Shown piece by piece: positions 62,957-64,000 of a stretch of DNA of 64,000 nucleotides (positions are counted from its first letter, which is position 1; every line of letters begins with the position of its first letter). Made by a program: the position numbers and the translations under genes. Source of the DNA: Chromatiales bacterium (GTDB lineage: Bacteria; Pseudomonadota; Gammaproteobacteria; Chromatiales; Chromatiaceae); contig JANQEV010000108.1 of assembly GCA_028278145.1 (NCBI GenBank), forward strand, positions 41,848 through 105,847, written 5' to 3'. The notes beneath the pieces were generated by a model that searched no databases, had not been told where the DNA came from, and was given only the letters and a program-made list of their open reading frames with translations.

Positions 62957-64000
62957 GTGGCAAAAATAAAAAACAGACAGACCGAGCAGTTCGTCGACTG
63001 GTTTCGCAGTTCATCTCCCTATATCCATGCACATAGGGGGCGTACCTTCGTCATAGTGTTTGGCGGCGAAGCGGTGGCCGACAGCAACTTCACCAACCTG
63101 ATCCATGATATTGCCCTGCTGCACGGGCTGGGTATCAAGCTGGTACTGGTGCATGGAGCCCGACCGCAGATCGAGGAACGCCTGCGCCTGCGCAAGGCGG
63201 ACATGCAGTATATTTATGGACTACGGGTAACAGATGATGCCGCCCTGGCCTGCGTGAAAGAAGCAGCCGGCATGGTGCGGGTGGAGATAGAGGCTCTATT
63301 ATCCAAGGGACTGACCAACTCTCCCATGGCCGGCGCCCGCATTCGGGTCAGCTCCGGAAACTTTATCGCAGCCAGACCACTGGGGATTCATAACGGTACC
63401 GACTATGGCCACACTGGAAAAGTGCGGCGGGTGGACGCCTGTGCCATCCATGAAGTGTTGGAGGCTGGCTCTATAGCCCTGGTTCCACCACTGGGATACT
63501 CCCCCACCGGTGAGGTGTTCAACCTGAGTGCTTCAGACGTGGGTAGTTCCATAGCTGTGGCGTTAGGGGCAGACAAGCTTATCTATCTGCTGGAGGGCAA
63601 GGGCCTCACCGACTCCCGTGGACGGGTGCTGCCGCATCTGTTGCCGCGGGATCTGGAACAGATAATGAAACGGCGCAGCAAAATGCCGGAAGAACTGGCT
63701 CAGACCCTGCGTAGTACTGTGAATGCATGTCGGGTGGGTGTGGATCGTGCACATCTGTTAAGCCGCTCAGTGGATGGCATCCTGCTACAGGAGCTATTCA
63801 CCCGCGATGGTGCTGGCACCCTGGTCTCAGCAGAACCGTATGAGGTTACCAGGACCGCAGAGATAGATGATGTGGGTGGCATCCTGGAACTGCTGGCCCC
63901 CATGGAGGAGTCAGGGGTACTGGTGCGGCGCTCCCGCGAGCTGCTGGAAACCGAAATCGATCGCTTCACAGTGATGGAACGCGACGGAGCAATAATTGGC
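62957..64000 (+). CDS. argA: N-acetylglutamate synthase, classical ArgA (3' end outside window)
   Basis: 348 codons visible, running off the right edge. GTG start at 62957 with AAGGA about 11 bases upstream. The kinase-like domain is evident (FVIVFGGEAVADSNFTNLIH, LVLVHGARPQIEERL, GADKLIYLLEGKG), followed by the start of the GNAT acetyltransferase domain (EVTRTAEIDDVGGILELLAP). It acetylates glutamate, first step of arginine synthesis, and is feedback-inhibited by arginine. Confidence 0.94.
   Translation, partial: MAKIKNRQTEQFVDWFRSSSPYIHAHRGRTFVIVFGGEAVADSNFTNLIHDIALLHGLGIKLVLVHGARPQIEERLRLRKADMQYIYGLRVTDDAALACVKEAAGMVRVEIEALLSKGLTNSPMAGARIRVSSGNFIAARPLGIHNGTDYGHTGKVRRVDACAIHEVLEAGSIALVPPLGYSPTGEVFNLSASDVGSSIAVALGADKLIYLLEGKGLTDSRGRVLPHLLPRDLEQIMKRRSKMPEELAQTLRSTVNACRVGVDRAHLLSRSVDGILLQELFTRDGAGTLVSAEPYEVTRTAEIDDVGGILELLAPMEESGVLVRRSRELLETEIDRFTVMERDGAIIG

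Overview
The window reads as one continuous piece of chromosome from a gammaproteobacterium, most likely a sulfur-oxidising one of the Chromatiales/Sedimenticola type. The lineage call rests on the order rpsU-yqeY-dnaG-rpoD-tRNA-Ile2, the hisBHAF..hisE-tatABC string, the argE/argA pair and a Bfd/Bfr iron-storage locus. The sulfur lifestyle is an inference. It comes from an ArsR regulator whose two cysteines are spaced as in the persulfide sensor SqrR, next to a TauE/SafE exporter; from an AF1514-like protein and a DUF302 protein; and from an NAD-type formate dehydrogenase.

Layout. 1-8.9 kb is housekeeping: the start of a MidA-like methyltransferase, pteridine reductase, folK, folB, plsY, tsaD, the macromolecular-synthesis operon and a CAT-anticodon tRNA with a terminator. 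8.9-24.8 kb is accessory. It holds a VPLPA-CTERM protein, a lipoprotein hydrolase behind a consensus sigma-54 promoter, a histidine kinase with a degenerate ATPase domain, a two-gene unit of an alpha/beta hydrolase and a TPR-trypsin protease, a type I secretion operon with a repeat-only RTX substrate, a coupled AF1514-like/SHOCT pair, a zinc-sensing diguanylate cyclase, and a methionine-rich 25-residue-repeat protein followed by a DUF302 protein.

24.6-34 kb carries an unlisted 49-codon basic ORF, bfd, a Fur box, two complementary bacterioferritins, a TAXI-TRAP uptake system and a two-gene NAD-linked formate dehydrogenase. 34-44 kb is signalling: an OmpA lipoprotein, a hybrid kinase, an HDOD protein, and a kinase/response-regulator/SqrR-like/TauE operon. 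44-50.4 kb is a leftward his-tat run in which a SYLF lipid-binding protein occupies the usual place of hisI. TatC carries a long acidic tail there, and a FimV-C-terminus-like gene overlaps its end.

50.5-64 kb has dtd, pip, a candidate small RNA with a GacA-type upstream box, typA, a DnaA-box-bearing intergenic region, an SH3 membrane protein, nested palindromic repeats, ilvD, a Cys-rich periplasmic protein, a non-flagellar MotA/MotB-like pair with a very long coiled coil, argE, a DUF192 protein and the 5' part of argA.

Best candidates for new biology are the sRNA at about 52.03-52.13 kb, the hydrolase/protease pair at 13.1-15.9 kb, the Met-rich repeat/DUF302 pair at 23.0-24.6 kb, the degenerate kinase next to a sigma-54-controlled lipoprotein hydrolase, and the MotAB-like motor unit at 58.2-61.0 kb. 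All functional claims come from reading motifs; no database search was run.
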